Notes: a model not told the origin generated them from the sequence alone. Positions 17,283-26,997 are shown, numbered from the stretch's first letter. The stretch: DNA of 64,000 nucleotides from an uncultured Roseobacter sp. (GCF_947495025.1 NZ_CANLXG010000001.1:558001-622000), one strand, 5' to 3'. A program made the numbers and translations.

Positions 17283-18034
17283 TGATGCTGAGGAAACTTC
17301 TTTTGCCAGCCGTGCTGGCTGCAACCACACTTGCCGTGCCTGTCCACGCGCTGGATCTGAGCGAAATGACGGCCGCCGAACGGGAAGCGTTCGGCGAACA
17401 GGTGCGCGCTTACCTGATGGAGAACCCTGAGGTTATCATGGAAGCCGTGCGTGCGCTGGAAGCGCGTCAGGCAGAGGCACAGGCCGAAGCGGATGTGGCA
17501 CTGGTTGCCGATAACGCTGATGCGCTGTTTGACGACGGTTTTTCTTTTGTCGGTGGCAACCCGGACGGAGATATCACTCTGGTGGAGTTCATGGATTACC
17601 GCTGTGGCTTCTGCAAACGCGCCTTCGGAGAGGTGGAAAAGCTGCTGGCCTCTGACGGCAATATCCGTTTTGTCGTCAAAGAGTTCCCCATCCTCGGCGA
17701 ACAGTCAGTCCTTGCCTCGCGGTATGCAATTGCGACCCATATGATCAGTGGTGACGAAGCTTACAAATCACTGCACGACGCGCTGATGTCCTTTAACGGC
17801 GACATCACCCTTGCGACACTTCGCCGGATCTCGGAGACCTATGGGATCGACAGCGCCGCGGTCGAGGCAAAGATGGACGACGAGGAAGTCACCGAACGTA
17901 TCCGCGCGACACGCGCACTGGCACAGCAACTGCAGATCACGGGCACGCCCACGTTTGTGCTGCAGGACGAACTGCTGCGCGGTTACCTGCCCTATGATCA
18001 GCTTCAGGATATCGTCGAAGACAAGCGCAGCTGA
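17282..18034 (+). CDS. DsbA-family thiol:disulfide oxidoreductase
   Basis: A periplasmic thioredoxin-fold protein of 250 residues. A signal peptide (1-23) is followed by a helical N-terminal extension (about 24-78), as in ScsC-type proteins where that part drives oligomerisation. The redox site is C108-G-F-C111 in DYRCGFCKRAF, and the cis-proline loop is GTPTFV near residue 223. It overlaps the M48 protease stop codon by one base. The extension and the KEFPILG motif favour an isomerase or ScsC-like protein over classical DsbA. Confidence 0.93.
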   Translation: MMLRKLLLPAVLAATTLAVPVHALDLSEMTAAEREAFGEQVRAYLMENPEVIMEAVRALEARQAEAQAEADVALVADNADALFDDGFSFVGGNPDGDITLVEFMDYRCGFCKRAFGEVEKLLASDGNIRFVVKEFPILGEQSVLASRYAIATHMISGDEAYKSLHDALMSFNGDITLATLRRISETYGIDSAAVEAKMDDEEVTERIRATRALAQQLQITGTPTFVLQDELLRGYLPYDQLQDIVEDKRS

Positions 18035-18040
18035 GCGCGG

Positions 18041-19168
18041 TTATTCCGCAGCATCCGCATGGGCGGCCGCATCCAGTTCGGCCGCCTTTTTCTCGACTTC
18101 TTCTACGATGTGATCGACCATCGAGGCATTGTCCATCTTGTGGCTTTGTTTGCCTGCGAGATAAACCATTCCTGATCCGGCGCCGCCGCCCGTAAAGCCG
18201 ACATCGGTCATCAGCGCCTCGCCCGGACCGTTCACAACGCAGCCGATGATTGAAAGGCTCATCGGAGTTTTGATGTGCTCCAGTCGCTTTTCGAGCGTTT
18301 CCACCGTTTTAATCACGTCAAAGCCCTGACGCGCGCAGCTCGGGCAGCTGATGATGTTGACGCCGCGATGACGCAGGCCCAGGGATTTCAGGATTTCATA
18401 GCCGACCTTTACTTCTTCCACCGGATCAGCCGACAGGCTCACGCGGATCGTGTCACCGATGCCCATCCAGAGCAGGTTACCGAGACCAATCGCTGATTTG
18501 ATGGTGCCGGAAACCAGCCCGCCGGCCTCAGTAATCCCCAGGTGAATGGGTGCATCGGTTGCCTCGGCCAGTTGCTGATAGGCCGCTGCCGCCATAAAGA
18601 CGTCAGACGCCTTGCAGCTGATCTTGAACTCGTGAAAATCATTGTCCTGCAGGATTTTGATGTGATCCAGACCGCTTTCAACCATCGCGTCCGGACAGGG
18701 TTCGCCGTATTTCTCCAGCAGATGCTTTTCCAGGCTCCCGGCATTTACGCCAATACGGATCGAACAATTGTGGTCACGGGCTGCTTTGATCACCTCTTTG
18801 ACGCGTTTCTCGTCACCGATGTTGCCCGGGTTGATGCGCAGGCAGGCGGCACCGGCTTCAGCCGCCTCAATGCCGCGTTTGTAGTGAAAATGGATGTCGG
18901 CGACGATTGGCACGGATACTTCCGGCACGATTTCGTGCAGCGCCTTTGACGAAGCCTCGTCCGGAACAGAAACCCGCACAATGTCTGCGCCCGCCTCTGT
19001 CGCGGCATTGATCTGTGCAATCGTTGCTGCGACATCAGTGGTCAGCGTATTGGTCATGGTCTGCACACTGATCGGCGCATCGCCGCCGACCGGGACGTTG
19101 CCGACCATGATCTGGCGGGATGTACGGCGGTAGATATTACGCCATGGGCGGACGTGGTTCAGTGACAT
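18041..19168 (-). CDS. ispG: 4-hydroxy-3-methylbut-2-en-1-yl diphosphate synthase
   Basis: The penultimate enzyme of the MEP isoprenoid pathway, a [4Fe-4S] protein reducing MEcPP to HMBPP. It has 375 residues with a TIM-barrel start ([18 protein letters not shown]) and the C-terminal cluster domain, with cysteines in [12 protein letters not shown] and [11 protein letters not shown]. It converges on the dsbA-like gene with a 6-bp gap and follows the RodZ-like gene on the same strand, a neighbourhood common in proteobacteria. Confidence 0.98.
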   Translation of the reverse strand: MSLNHVRPWRNIYRRTSRQIMVGNVPVGGDAPISVQTMTNTLTTDVAATIAQINAATEAGADIVRVSVPDEASSKALHEIVPEVSVPIVADIHFHYKRGIEAAEAGAACLRINPGNIGDEKRVKEVIKAARDHNCSIRIGVNAGSLEKHLLEKYGEPCPDAMVESGLDHIKILQDNDFHEFKISCKASDVFMAAAAYQQLAEATDAPIHLGITEAGGLVSGTIKSAIGLGNLLWMGIGDTIRVSLSADPVEEVKVGYEILKSLGLRHRGVNIISCPSCARQGFDVIKTVETLEKRLEHIKTPMSLSIIGCVVNGPGEALMTDVGFTGGGAGSGMVYLAGKQSHKMDNASMVDHIVEEVEKKAAELDAAAHADAAE

Positions 19169-19253
19169 TCAGAGCCCCCGGGAAACTGTATATGTCAGCC
19201 AAAATAGACACCGCAGGCGCGGCCCGCAATGGTCGTCTGTCGATGCCGCTGGT

Positions 19254-20486
19254 TTATTCTGCCACGGGCAGGACGGGTGACTGAAGTTCCACGACTGTTG
19301 TCGCAAGCGCTTCATCTGCAGACAGGTCCGCAACGCTGTAGGCGGCCTTGAGTGTATCAACGTCCAGCGCCAGATTGGATGTCACGACGCCAGTGTCACC
19401 GACGGGGCCGTAGTACTCACCGTTGAGCGCAAAATATATCGCGCCGCTCTCGCCAGTTCTCAGGACAGGTGGATTTTCGCTTTTGGGGGCGTCCCAGGTA
19501 TCACCGGGCTCCATGATCGTCTCAAAGATCACACTTCCGTCCGCTGCCTGAACACGCACCCAGGACGGGCGAACCGCGACCATCCGCAGCGCGGGTCCGG
19601 GCTCCTGAGACACCTGAGGCACAGGGAATTCCGCAACGCTTTCTGCAATCGTAGTATCAATTGAAGCGAAGACGCGGTCCGGGGGCGTCTCCGGACGTGG
19701 AGGCTCTGCAAAATTGCCGATGGAGCGCGGATCAATCGTAGAGATCGGTGCGTCACGCGCCACCAGGACCGGCACATCCAGTGTCTGCGGGCGATAAAGA
19801 CGTTCCAGCGCATCGGCACGTGGTTGGTCCATACCGGCAGGAAGGGCCGTTTCGCCGCCCTCTTCGGGTGTTGCGGTCAGCACACCATCCAGTGGATCGA
19901 GATCAGACAGAACAACGGGAGTCTGATCGACCGGTGCCACCTGGACGCGCTGCACTTCCTGCAACACCGACCAGCCGCCAAATCCGATGCCGGCAATCAG
20001 CGCAAGCAACACAAGCGACGATCCGACGGCGCCCGGTTCGATGCGGGAAATGAAGCTGTCACCTGCCGGCACAAAAGGTGTGCCCGGCTTGCTGAAAATG
20101 TCGCCGTCGTAAACACGAGACGCCTTTTCGGCGCGCGGTGTCTTGCGGACAACCGAAGCGGCAGCGGACATGCCGTGCGCAACAGAGAAGCCGCTTTCTT
20201 CGCAGAAAGTATCAAACGCTTCGTCCGGGTTCATACCCAGATAGCGTGCATAGCTGCGGACGTAGCCGGCGATAAATCCCGGCGTGTCGAAGGCGTCCGG
20301 ATCGCAGTCTTCGATTGCGGCAATATAGGCCGCCTTGATACGGAGTTCCCGTTGTACGTCGAGGAGGGATTTGCCCATCGTTGCGCGTTCGCCGCGCATG
20401 GTGTCGCCAAGGCGCAGCTCAAAGTCATCAAACGCTTTGCGTTCGACCACTTCCTCAACACTCTTTGAGTGCTTACGCCCGATCAT
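19254..20486 (-). CDS. RodZ-like helix-turn-helix membrane protein
   Basis: The 410-residue protein has an N-terminal HTH_25 domain (about 24-100, with LGDTMRGERATMGKSLLDVQRELRIKAAYI in two short segments), a cytoplasmic linker, one membrane segment near 157-175 (VLLALIAGIGFGGWSVL), a long acidic and proline-rich periplasmic linker and a C-terminal DUF4115 domain (WVRVQAADGSVIFE). The order matches RodZ, which links MreB to the elongation machinery. It lies upstream of ispG, its usual neighbour. Confidence 0.9.
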   Translation of the reverse strand: MIGRKHSKSVEEVVERKAFDDFELRLGDTMRGERATMGKSLLDVQRELRIKAAYIAAIEDCDPDAFDTPGFIAGYVRSYARYLGMNPDEAFDTFCEESGFSVAHGMSAAASVVRKTPRAEKASRVYDGDIFSKPGTPFVPAGDSFISRIEPGAVGSSLVLLALIAGIGFGGWSVLQEVQRVQVAPVDQTPVVLSDLDPLDGVLTATPEEGGETALPAGMDQPRADALERLYRPQTLDVPVLVARDAPISTIDPRSIGNFAEPPRPETPPDRVFASIDTTIAESVAEFPVPQVSQEPGPALRMVAVRPSWVRVQAADGSVIFETIMEPGDTWDAPKSENPPVLRTGESGAIYFALNGEYYGPVGDTGVVTSNLALDVDTLKAAYSVADLSADEALATTVVELQSPVLPVAE

Positions 20487-20616
20487 ACGACTGCCCCGTC
20501 TTCCCCATATCTGCCTGACGCCTGCGCCGGATTAAGAATCGTCCCCACGATTCGTACCCGGCTTGTTGTTTAGGTCAGGTTAACACAAGCCAAATCCAAT
20601 TACATCAGGTGCTTGC

Positions 20617-21840
20617 TTACCCGGCACGTTCGGCACGATTTAGCGCACAATGTGACCAAAGTCCGTCCATTGCACGCACGAGCGCGTCCATTTCCGGGGC
20701 CCCATGTACAGGAGACGGCGTAAAACGCAACCGTTCTGTGCCCCGCGGCACTGTCGGGAAGTTGATTGGCTGCACATAGATACCGTGATCATCCAGCAGC
20801 ATGTCACTGAGCATCTTTGTATGCACAGGATCGCCGACCATCACCGGCACGATATGGCTTCCGTGGTCGATAATCGGCAGGCCCAGCCCCTTGAGTCGCA
20901 TCTTAAGAATCCGCGCCTGCAACTGGTGCGCCTCGCGCAGTTCCGGCGCTCTTTTCAGGTAGGCAACGGATGCTGCAGCTCCGGCGGCAACGGCCGGCGG
21001 GAGGGAGGTGGTAAAGATGAAGCCTGGCGCGTAAGATCTTATCGCATCACACATTTTCGCGGACGCGGCGATATACCCGCCCATAACGCCATATGCCTTG
21101 GCGAGGGTGCCGTTGATGATATCGAGGCGGTGCATCAGGCGGTCGCGCTCGGCCACACCGGCGCCGCGCGGGCCATACATACCGACGGCATGCACTTCGT
21201 CGATATAGGTCAGCGCCCCGAATTCATCCGCCAGATCACAAATCTCTTCGATCGGGCCAAAATCGCCATCCATTGAATAGATGGACTCAAACGCAATAAT
21301 CTTGGGCGCCGCAGGATCATCGGCGGCCAGAAGCTCGCGCAGATGCGCGACATCGTTGTGGCGGAAGATTCGTTTCGCGCCACCATTTCGCCGCACTCCT
21401 TCGATCATCGAGGCGTGATTCAGCGCATCCGAATAAATGATGAGTCCCGGAAAAAGCCGGGGCAGCGTCGAGAGGGTCGCATCATTCGCGATATAGGCAG
21501 AGGTAAACAGCAGCGCTGATTCTTTGCCGTGCAGATCCGCCAGCTCAGCCTCAAGACGCTTGTGATAAACGGTTGTCCCCGAAATGTTGCGCGTGCCACC
21601 CGACCCGGCGCCCGTCGCATCCAGTGCTTCGTGCATTGCTTCGAGCACCACCGGGTGCTGGCCCATACCCAGATAGTCGTTTCCACACCACACAGTGATG
21701 TTCTGCTGAGTGCCGTCGGGGCGGGTCCGGACCGCATGCGGAAACTGGCCGTTTGCACGCTCGATGTCGATGAAAGTCCGGTAGCGGCCTTCTTCATGCA
21801 GGCGGTCAATCGCCTGATCCAGTTGGTCGTTGTAATCCAC
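20617..21840 (-). CDS. hemA: 5-aminolevulinate synthase
   Basis: This 407-residue PLP enzyme condenses glycine with succinyl-CoA, the first step of tetrapyrrole synthesis in alphaproteobacteria (Shemin pathway). It shows [13 protein letters not shown], the [12 protein letters not shown] substrate loop, the cofactor Asp in [10 protein letters not shown], and the Schiff-base lysine K248 in NGTLAKAYG, the same number as in Rhodobacter capsulatus ALAS. The start is GTG at 21840 with GGAGG upstream. A perfect FNR box lies about 120 bp upstream, in line with oxygen control of hemA in Rhodobacter. The product also feeds siroheme for the cys operon. Confidence 0.98.
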   Translation of the reverse strand: MDYNDQLDQAIDRLHEEGRYRTFIDIERANGQFPHAVRTRPDGTQQNITVWCGNDYLGMGQHPVVLEAMHEALDATGAGSGGTRNISGTTVYHKRLEAELADLHGKESALLFTSAYIANDATLSTLPRLFPGLIIYSDALNHASMIEGVRRNGGAKRIFRHNDVAHLRELLAADDPAAPKIIAFESIYSMDGDFGPIEEICDLADEFGALTYIDEVHAVGMYGPRGAGVAERDRLMHRLDIINGTLAKAYGVMGGYIAASAKMCDAIRSYAPGFIFTTSLPPAVAAGAAASVAYLKRAPELREAHQLQARILKMRLKGLGLPIIDHGSHIVPVMVGDPVHTKMLSDMLLDDHGIYVQPINFPTVPRGTERLRFTPSPVHGAPEMDALVRAMDGLWSHCALNRAERAG

Positions 21841-21955
21841 CCGGCGGGCCTCCTCAGATCGGGGTGAGCGCGCCGCCCCTTTTGGTATCTTTAGAACAAT
21901 TATAGATCGCGCGTCAGATGATCAATATCTCTAGGGCGCACAGCATGTCGCAGCC

Positions 21956-21969
21956 TTGATCTGGATCAA
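21956..21969. promoter_or_regulatory. FNR/FnrL box TTGATCTGGATCAA
   Basis: A perfect match to the FNR consensus TTGAT-N4-ATCAA in the intergenic region between hemA (minus) and the M20 dipeptidase gene (plus). It is centred about 122 bp from the hemA start codon and 96 bp from the dipeptidase start. FnrL control of hemA is known in Rhodobacter sphaeroides, which makes hemA the likely target. Confidence 0.8.
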
Positions 21970-22058
21970 GCGCACGGACAGCAAAATCCGGCTCACACGC
22001 GCTGGACACGCCCGCACAGGCTGATACGGTCCGGGCGAACAGATCAAGGAGTGCCCCG

Positions 22059-23429
22059 ATGTCACTGGACGCCGTTCTTTCCCGCATCGATACTGACATG
22101 CCTGAGGCGCTGGAGCGGTTGCGTACGCTGCTGCGGATACCGTCAATCTCGACAGATCCGGCTTTTGCCGCGGATTGCGACACCGCGGCGGACTGGCTGG
22201 TCGCCGAACTTGAAGGACTGGGTATCCGTGCGGAAAAACGCCCCACACCGGGCCACCCGATGGTCGTTGGTCACGCGGACGGCCCCGGACCGCATCTGCT
22301 GTTTTACGGGCATTACGACGTACAACCTGTTGATCCGCTTGAACTTTGGGACAATGACCCCTTTGATCCCAAAGTGGAGGACACACCGAAGGGCAAGGTC
22401 ATCAGGGGGCGCGGATCGTCCGATGACAAGGGGCAGCTGATGACCTTCATCGAGGCCTGCCGGGCCTGGATCGCCGAAGAAGGGACCCTGCCCTGCAAAA
22501 TCACCTTTTTCTTTGAGGGCGAGGAAGAAAGCGGCTCTCCGTCACTGGTGCCATTCATGGAAGAAAACGCTGATGAACTGAAATCCGATCTGGCGCTGAT
22601 CTGCGACACCGGCCTTTTTGAAAGCCGGACGCCGGCAATTGTCACCATGCTGCGCGGCCTGCTGGGCGAGGAGATCACAATTACGGGACCGGATCTGGAT
22701 CTCCACTCCGGGATGTACGGCGGCGTGGCGATGAACCCGGTGCGTGTGCTCTCAAAGATCATCGCGTCCCTGCATGACGATACCGGCCGGATCACCGTGC
22801 CCGGTTTTTACGACGGCGTGCCCGAACTGTCTGACGAGATGGAGGCGCAATGGCAGGGACTGGCCTTTGATCACGCCGCCTTTCTGGGCGATGTCGGCCT
22901 GTCGGAACCTGCCGGCGAACAGGACCGCACCCCGCTTGAGATGATCTGGTCGCGCCCCACCTGCGAGGTCAACGGTATCTGGGGGGGATACACCGGGGAC
23001 GGGTTCAAAACGGTACTGCCCTCAGAAGCCCATGCCAAAATCAGTTTCCGCCTCGTCGGAAACCAGGATCCCCTGGCAATCCGCGACAGTTTCCGTCAGA
23101 TGGTGCGCGACATGCTTCCGCCGGACTGCAAGGTCAGCTTTGGCGGCCACGGCGCGAGCGGCGCGTCCCACACCGAAACCAGCGATCCGGCTTTTGAGGC
23201 CGCGCGGCAGGCTCTGACAGACGAGTGGCAGGTCCCCGCAGCCTATGTGGGCTGCGGCGGATCAATCCCGATTGCCGGATATTTCCAGGACATCCTCGGC
23301 ACGACACCGATGCTGATCGGCTTTGGCAAGGACGACGATGCCCTGCACTCTCCGAATGAAAAGTATGATCTTGAAAGTTTCCACAAGGGGACCCGGAGCT
23401 GGGCCCGTATCCTCGCCGCGCTGAGCTGA
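22059..23429 (+). CDS. M20-family metallopeptidase (dipeptidase)
   Basis: A 456-residue two-zinc exopeptidase. The metal site motifs are visible: GHYDVQP (first His and catalytic Asp), RGSSDDKGQ (bridging Asp) and FEGEEESGSPS (catalytic and metal-binding Glu pair). A dimerisation domain interrupts the catalytic one (about 190-345), and SPNEKYDLESF near the end carries the last ligand region. It belongs to the DapE/ArgE/carnosinase-like branch of Xaa-dipeptidases. The next gene begins 4 bp downstream, so the two probably form an operon. A shared FNR box lies upstream. Confidence 0.94.
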   Translation: MSLDAVLSRIDTDMPEALERLRTLLRIPSISTDPAFAADCDTAADWLVAELEGLGIRAEKRPTPGHPMVVGHADGPGPHLLFYGHYDVQPVDPLELWDNDPFDPKVEDTPKGKVIRGRGSSDDKGQLMTFIEACRAWIAEEGTLPCKITFFFEGEEESGSPSLVPFMEENADELKSDLALICDTGLFESRTPAIVTMLRGLLGEEITITGPDLDLHSGMYGGVAMNPVRVLSKIIASLHDDTGRITVPGFYDGVPELSDEMEAQWQGLAFDHAAFLGDVGLSEPAGEQDRTPLEMIWSRPTCEVNGIWGGYTGDGFKTVLPSEAHAKISFRLVGNQDPLAIRDSFRQMVRDMLPPDCKVSFGGHGASGASHTETSDPAFEAARQALTDEWQVPAAYVGCGGSIPIAGYFQDILGTTPMLIGFGKDDDALHSPNEKYDLESFHKGTRSWARILAALS

Positions 23430-23433
23430 ACCG

Positions 23434-24306
23434 GTGATCCCGGGCTTTGCCACACACACGGTCGACTGTGCCGGTCTGCCGGTGCATGTCGCGACAGGCG
23501 GGTCCGGTCCGGCGGTGCTTTTGCTGCACGGGTTTCCACAGACCCACGCCATGTGGCACAGCGTGGGGCCGGCCCTTGCCGAACATTTCACCGTCTTTGC
23601 ACCTGACCTGCGCGGGTATGGTGCCACCGGCAAGCCCGAGGGTACGGCGCCCTATTCCTTCCGCCACATGGCCGCCGATCAGAAAGCACTGCTGAGGCAT
23701 TTTGGCATTGAACACTGCCATGTGATCGGCCACGACCGTGGCGGACGGGTCGCACACCGCCTCGCCCTTGATGCGCCGGACGTTGTCAGCACGCTGACTG
23801 TCATGGACATCGTCCCCACACATCTGTTGCTGGATGAGCTGACCCGCCAGGTGGCCACCGCCTATTACCACTGGTTCTTTCTGGCGCAGCCCGCACCTTT
23901 CCCCGAAACCATGATCGGTCATGATCCGGATGCATATTTCGAAAGCTGCCTGTTGGGATGGGGTGCGGCCGAAATCTCTGATTTCGACCCCGGTGCGCTG
24001 GATGCTTACCGGAAGGCATGGCGGAACCCGGATGCCATCCGGGGCATGTGCGCAGACTACCGCGCCGCACTGAACACGGATTTTGACCTTGATGCGGCTG
24101 ATCTGCACCGGCAGGTCGACTGCCCTGCCCTCGTGCTCTACGGCGCAGACGGTGCCATGGCCGGCGTGTATGACATTCCCGGGACGTGGTCGGACCGGTT
24201 GACCAATATGGTCTATAGTGCCATTCCGGGCGGACACTTTTTTGTCGACCAGCATCCCCGGGAAACGGCACAGGCGCTTCTGGATTTCCTGACAAAACAC
24301 CGCTGA
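23434..24306 (+). CDS. Alpha/beta hydrolase, fluoroacetate dehalogenase-like
   Basis: A 290-residue alpha/beta hydrolase with a GTG start 4 bp after the dipeptidase gene. The nucleophile elbow is GHDRGGR with Asp (D101), not Ser, as in haloacetate dehalogenases and epoxide hydrolases. All residues known to matter in fluoroacetate dehalogenase are in place: R102 and R105 for the carboxylate, D125 as the acid of the charge relay, H146-W147 and Y209 for the halide pocket, and H268 as base. The surrounding AYYHWFFLAQPAPFPE is also typical. Likely reaction: hydrolysis of a haloacid to a hydroxy acid. The natural substrate is not proven. Confidence 0.88.
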   Translation: MIPGFATHTVDCAGLPVHVATGGSGPAVLLLHGFPQTHAMWHSVGPALAEHFTVFAPDLRGYGATGKPEGTAPYSFRHMAADQKALLRHFGIEHCHVIGHDRGGRVAHRLALDAPDVVSTLTVMDIVPTHLLLDELTRQVATAYYHWFFLAQPAPFPETMIGHDPDAYFESCLLGWGAAEISDFDPGALDAYRKAWRNPDAIRGMCADYRAALNTDFDLDAADLHRQVDCPALVLYGADGAMAGVYDIPGTWSDRLTNMVYSAIPGGHFFVDQHPRETAQALLDFLTKHR

Positions 24307-24393
24307 ACCGGGCAAGAGCGGGTTTTTCACCTCACAGGACTGCTTCATGCTAGACTTCCCTTACGTAAATCATAAAAAACGAAGGGACAGACG

Positions 24394-24681
24394 ATGTTTG
24401 CACGCGTAACGCACTACAAAATGAAGGCGGCCTCCGTGGCGCCGGCCACAGCTCTGCTGGAACAGATGAAGCCGCAGATCATGGCATTGCCGGGCCTCAT
24501 CCGGTTTATAAATACGATGAATTCTGACGGCAGCGGCTGCGTGATTTCAATCGTTGAAAGCAGAGAGGCATCTGACGCGAATGCCGAAAACGTGGCCAAA
24601 CTCTGGAGTGCATTTGCCGATCATCTGGAAAGCGCCCCCTCGGCTGAGGGTTTTGAGGTGATCGCCGACTGGGCGGACTGA
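24394..24681 (+). CDS. ABM-like small protein
   Basis: A 95-residue protein with the size and pattern of a dimeric alpha/beta-barrel (ABM) domain: ARVTHYKMKAAS, then LPGLIRFINTMNSDGSGCVISIVESREASDA. This fold covers antibiotic biosynthesis monooxygenase-like and heme-degrading proteins, but also many of unknown role, and no catalytic residue can be assigned. It is followed by a strong bidirectional terminator and tRNA-Asp on the other strand. Confidence 0.75.
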   Translation: MFARVTHYKMKAASVAPATALLEQMKPQIMALPGLIRFINTMNSDGSGCVISIVESREASDANAENVAKLWSAFADHLESAPSAEGFEVIADWAD

Positions 24682-24712
24682 ATGGCAGGAAAACCCGAAC
24701 CTGAAAAAGCAA

Positions 24713-24739
24713 AAGGCCTCCGTTTCCGGGGGCCTTTTT
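24713..24739. terminator. Intrinsic terminator between ABM gene and tRNA-Asp
   Basis: AAGGCCTCCG (24713-24722) and CGGGGGCCTT (24727-24736) form a ten-pair stem with one G-T pair and a TTTC loop, followed by further T. A-rich sequence on the other side gives T-rich output on the minus strand, so it can end both the ABM transcript and the tRNA transcript. Confidence 0.85.
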
Positions 24740-24747
24740 GGCAGCGG

Positions 24748-24824
24748 TGGCGCGGTTGACGGGGCTCGAACCCGCGACCCCCGGCGTGACAGGCCGGTAC
24801 TCTAACCAACTGAGCTACAACCGC
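24748..24824 (-). tRNA. tRNA-Asp (GTC)
   Basis: Full cloverleaf on the minus strand: acceptor GCGGTTG/CAACCGC, D-arm with TAGCTCAGTTGGTTAGAG, anticodon loop with GTC reading GAC and GAT, and a T-arm with GGGTTCGAGCCC. The 3' CCA is encoded (24748-24750). Length is 77 nt with CCA. Confidence 0.97.
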
Positions 24825-24941
24825 CCACTGCACGCTTCCTGCGAAGCGTTCCGTTCTACTATTGCGCCCTCCCGGTCGCGTCAAGCAGGCATTGGCAAGA
24901 ATTTTTATTTTTCATGCCTGCAGCGGAATTTTTCGGAATCC

Positions 24942-25877
24942 TCAGTCCGGCAGCGGAATAAATTCCGCATCATCACCCGGCGGCAACCGGAACCGTCCAT
25001 GCGCCCAGTCTCCTGCACGCCACGCCTCTTTGGCCGCATCGATGCGCTCGCGCGAGGAGGCAACAAAGTTCCACCAGATATGACGGGAACCGTTCAGCGT
25101 CGCTCCACCCAGCAACATCAGCCGCGCGCCGCCTGCCCCGGCCTTCAGCGAAATTCTGTCGCCCGGGCGGAAAACCATCATCTGCCCGGCGTCGAAGGTT
25201 TCACCGGCAACCGTTACAGAACCGGTCACCACATAGACACCCCGGTCCTCGTGCTCATCCGGCAGCGGTATCTGCGCGTCCGGCTGCAGCACGGCATCCG
25301 CATAAAAAATCTCAGAGAAGGTTTTGACAGGTGCCTTCTCGCCCCAGGCATTTCCCAGGATCAGGCGTACTTCCTTGCCCTCGCCTGTCATGAACGGCAG
25401 CGTATCTTTTGGCGCGTGTTCGAACGCGGCCGGATTGTCCTCTGCCTCTTCCGGCAGCGCGACCCAGGTCTGAATACCAAACAGACTGTGCGGTTTTTTC
25501 CGAACATCACCATCCGTGCGCTCTGAGTGGGTGATCCCGTGGCCGGCCACCATCCAGTTTACCGCGCCCGGTTCGATCCACTGATCAGTGCCGAGACTGT
25601 CGCGGTGATGGATGGTGCCCCTGTAAAGATAGGTGACCGTTGCGAGCCCGATGTGCGGGTGTGGCCGCACATCAATGCCCTTGCCCGTCAGAAACTCGGC
25701 AGGACCCATCTGATCAAAGAAAATGAACGGGCCGACCATCTGCCTTTTCGGCGCAGGCAGGGCGCGCCGGACCTCAAATCCGCCGAGATCACGTGCGCGC
25801 GGGACGATGATCGTGTCGATTGCGTCCACCGCATCACCGATCGGGCAGTCGGGATCAAGTACCGGGTTCCAGCTCAT
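24942..25877 (-). CDS. Pirin family protein
   Basis: The 311-residue protein has the two cupin domains of pirins. Metal ligands of the N-terminal cupin are visible in RPHPHIGLATVTYLY and GITHSE (two His, then His and Glu). ATG 25877 has a strong GAGGAGG site; the longer frame from 25928 lacks one. Some bacterial pirins have quercetinase activity, others bind regulators, so the role here is open. It sits between tRNA-Asp and two small paralogous genes on the same strand. Confidence 0.93.
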   Translation of the reverse strand: MSWNPVLDPDCPIGDAVDAIDTIIVPRARDLGGFEVRRALPAPKRQMVGPFIFFDQMGPAEFLTGKGIDVRPHPHIGLATVTYLYRGTIHHRDSLGTDQWIEPGAVNWMVAGHGITHSERTDGDVRKKPHSLFGIQTWVALPEEAEDNPAAFEHAPKDTLPFMTGEGKEVRLILGNAWGEKAPVKTFSEIFYADAVLQPDAQIPLPDEHEDRGVYVVTGSVTVAGETFDAGQMMVFRPGDRISLKAGAGGARLMLLGGATLNGSRHIWWNFVASSRERIDAAKEAWRAGDWAHGRFRLPPGDDAEFIPLPD

Positions 25878-25945
25878 AGCCACCTCCTCAACAGGGTCAC
25901 TGCTGAGAATAACGCGCTTCCGGCACACTTCAATTACTGCTTTGG

Positions 25946-26221
25946 TTACATTTTGCGCAGGGTCTGTGCGGCCTTGTCAAACGCGGCCTTGTCCGAGATG
26001 CGCCTGGAAGCCAGATCCAATCGCGCAGCCATGTGGATAATTTCGGAAACTTCATCCGCACTCTGGTCAAGCGCCATTTCAAACGCCGCGTATTCGAGGT
26101 AGCAGGAGGCGAGAAGCATGGCGACCTGGACACGTTCGGGTTTCGGCAATTCGTCAAGCGCGCCCAGCGACGCCTGAAGGTCCACAACCTTTGATGGAAT
26201 TGTCGCCGTCGGCTCCGTCAT
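25946..26221 (-). CDS. Small helical protein, paralogue A
   Basis: A 91-residue helical protein I do not recognise. Its core DLQASLGALDELPKPER, then YLEYAAFEMALDQSADEVSEI, aligns residue by residue with the next gene on the same strand (26482-26784), sharing DLQ, LP-x2-ER, EY-x-AFE-x-A, D-x-V-x-E and ARL. No signal peptide, no membrane segment, no cysteine pair. It lies 68 bp upstream of the pirin gene start. Function unknown. Confidence 0.75.
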   Translation of the reverse strand: MTEPTATIPSKVVDLQASLGALDELPKPERVQVAMLLASCYLEYAAFEMALDQSADEVSEIIHMAARLDLASRRISDKAAFDKAAQTLRKM

Positions 26222-26481
26222 ATCGCGTCAGCCTTCACTGTATACACCCATGCGCTGAGGACGCTGCGTTGTCCTGCGAAGAGGTCTGCTGCCCTGGCAC
26301 CACGAGATATTCAGTTATCACAAACAGATCTGAGGGGGTTTTTCTCCAACGCTTTCAGAGTTCACTCAACGGTTGCGAAACCGAACATCTTCGAGCCAAA
26401 ATTCGCGCACATTGTAACAATTGTCAACCTGAGAGAGATTGCGGGGTTATAAAACTATCGTAAAAGTAGCATAAATGCGAC

Positions 26482-26784
26482 TCATCTGTTCAATGGAAAC
26501 AGCTGTACCACTTCAGATTCGGGGGGACTCCCGGGTGCTGACTGGCCACGTCCGCTGAGACGCGCTGACAGGTTGACCATTTCACCGACGGTGTCGCTGT
26601 TGACGTGTCCGGCCAGTTCAAACGCACCATACTCCACCAGCCTCGCAGCCATCAGCAGCGCGCGCTCGCCCCGCTCGTGTGCCGGCAGGCCGTTGAGTTT
26701 GTTCAGGAAATTTTGCAGATCCGCTTCATTGTCCAAAGCCTTCTGTCTGTCAGGATTTTCCATCCCTGAATTGTCGCAAAACAA
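26482..26784 (-). CDS. Small helical protein, paralogue B
   Basis: A 100-residue protein, clearly related to paralogue A over about 60 residues (DLQNFLNKLNGLPAHERGER and VEYGAFELAGHVNSDTVGEM). The TTG at 26784 has AGGGG about 7 nt upstream; an ATG at 26763 is an alternative that would shorten it by seven residues. A 260-bp stretch without a gene separates it from paralogue A. Function unknown; the tandem paralogues suggest a local duplication that has diverged far. Confidence 0.72.
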   Translation of the reverse strand: MFCDNSGMENPDRQKALDNEADLQNFLNKLNGLPAHERGERALLMAARLVEYGAFELAGHVNSDTVGEMVNLSARLSGRGQSAPGSPPESEVVQLFPLNR

Positions 26785-26921
26785 AGCGCGCCCCTTTCAC
26801 CACCAGACTGCATTGATGCAGAAACGATCTGTCAGACCTGAACTGATCCGACATCCGGTCACCACCCCGACCGGCCTTCAAACAGGATACCCAGAAATAC
26901 TGAGTCGCAACAGAGAGATAA

Positions 26922-26997
<76 letters not shown>

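Noticed and set aside
24738..25526. 262-residue plus-strand frame over tRNA-Asp and pirin
   Set aside because: It crosses a tRNA gene and is antisense to pirin.
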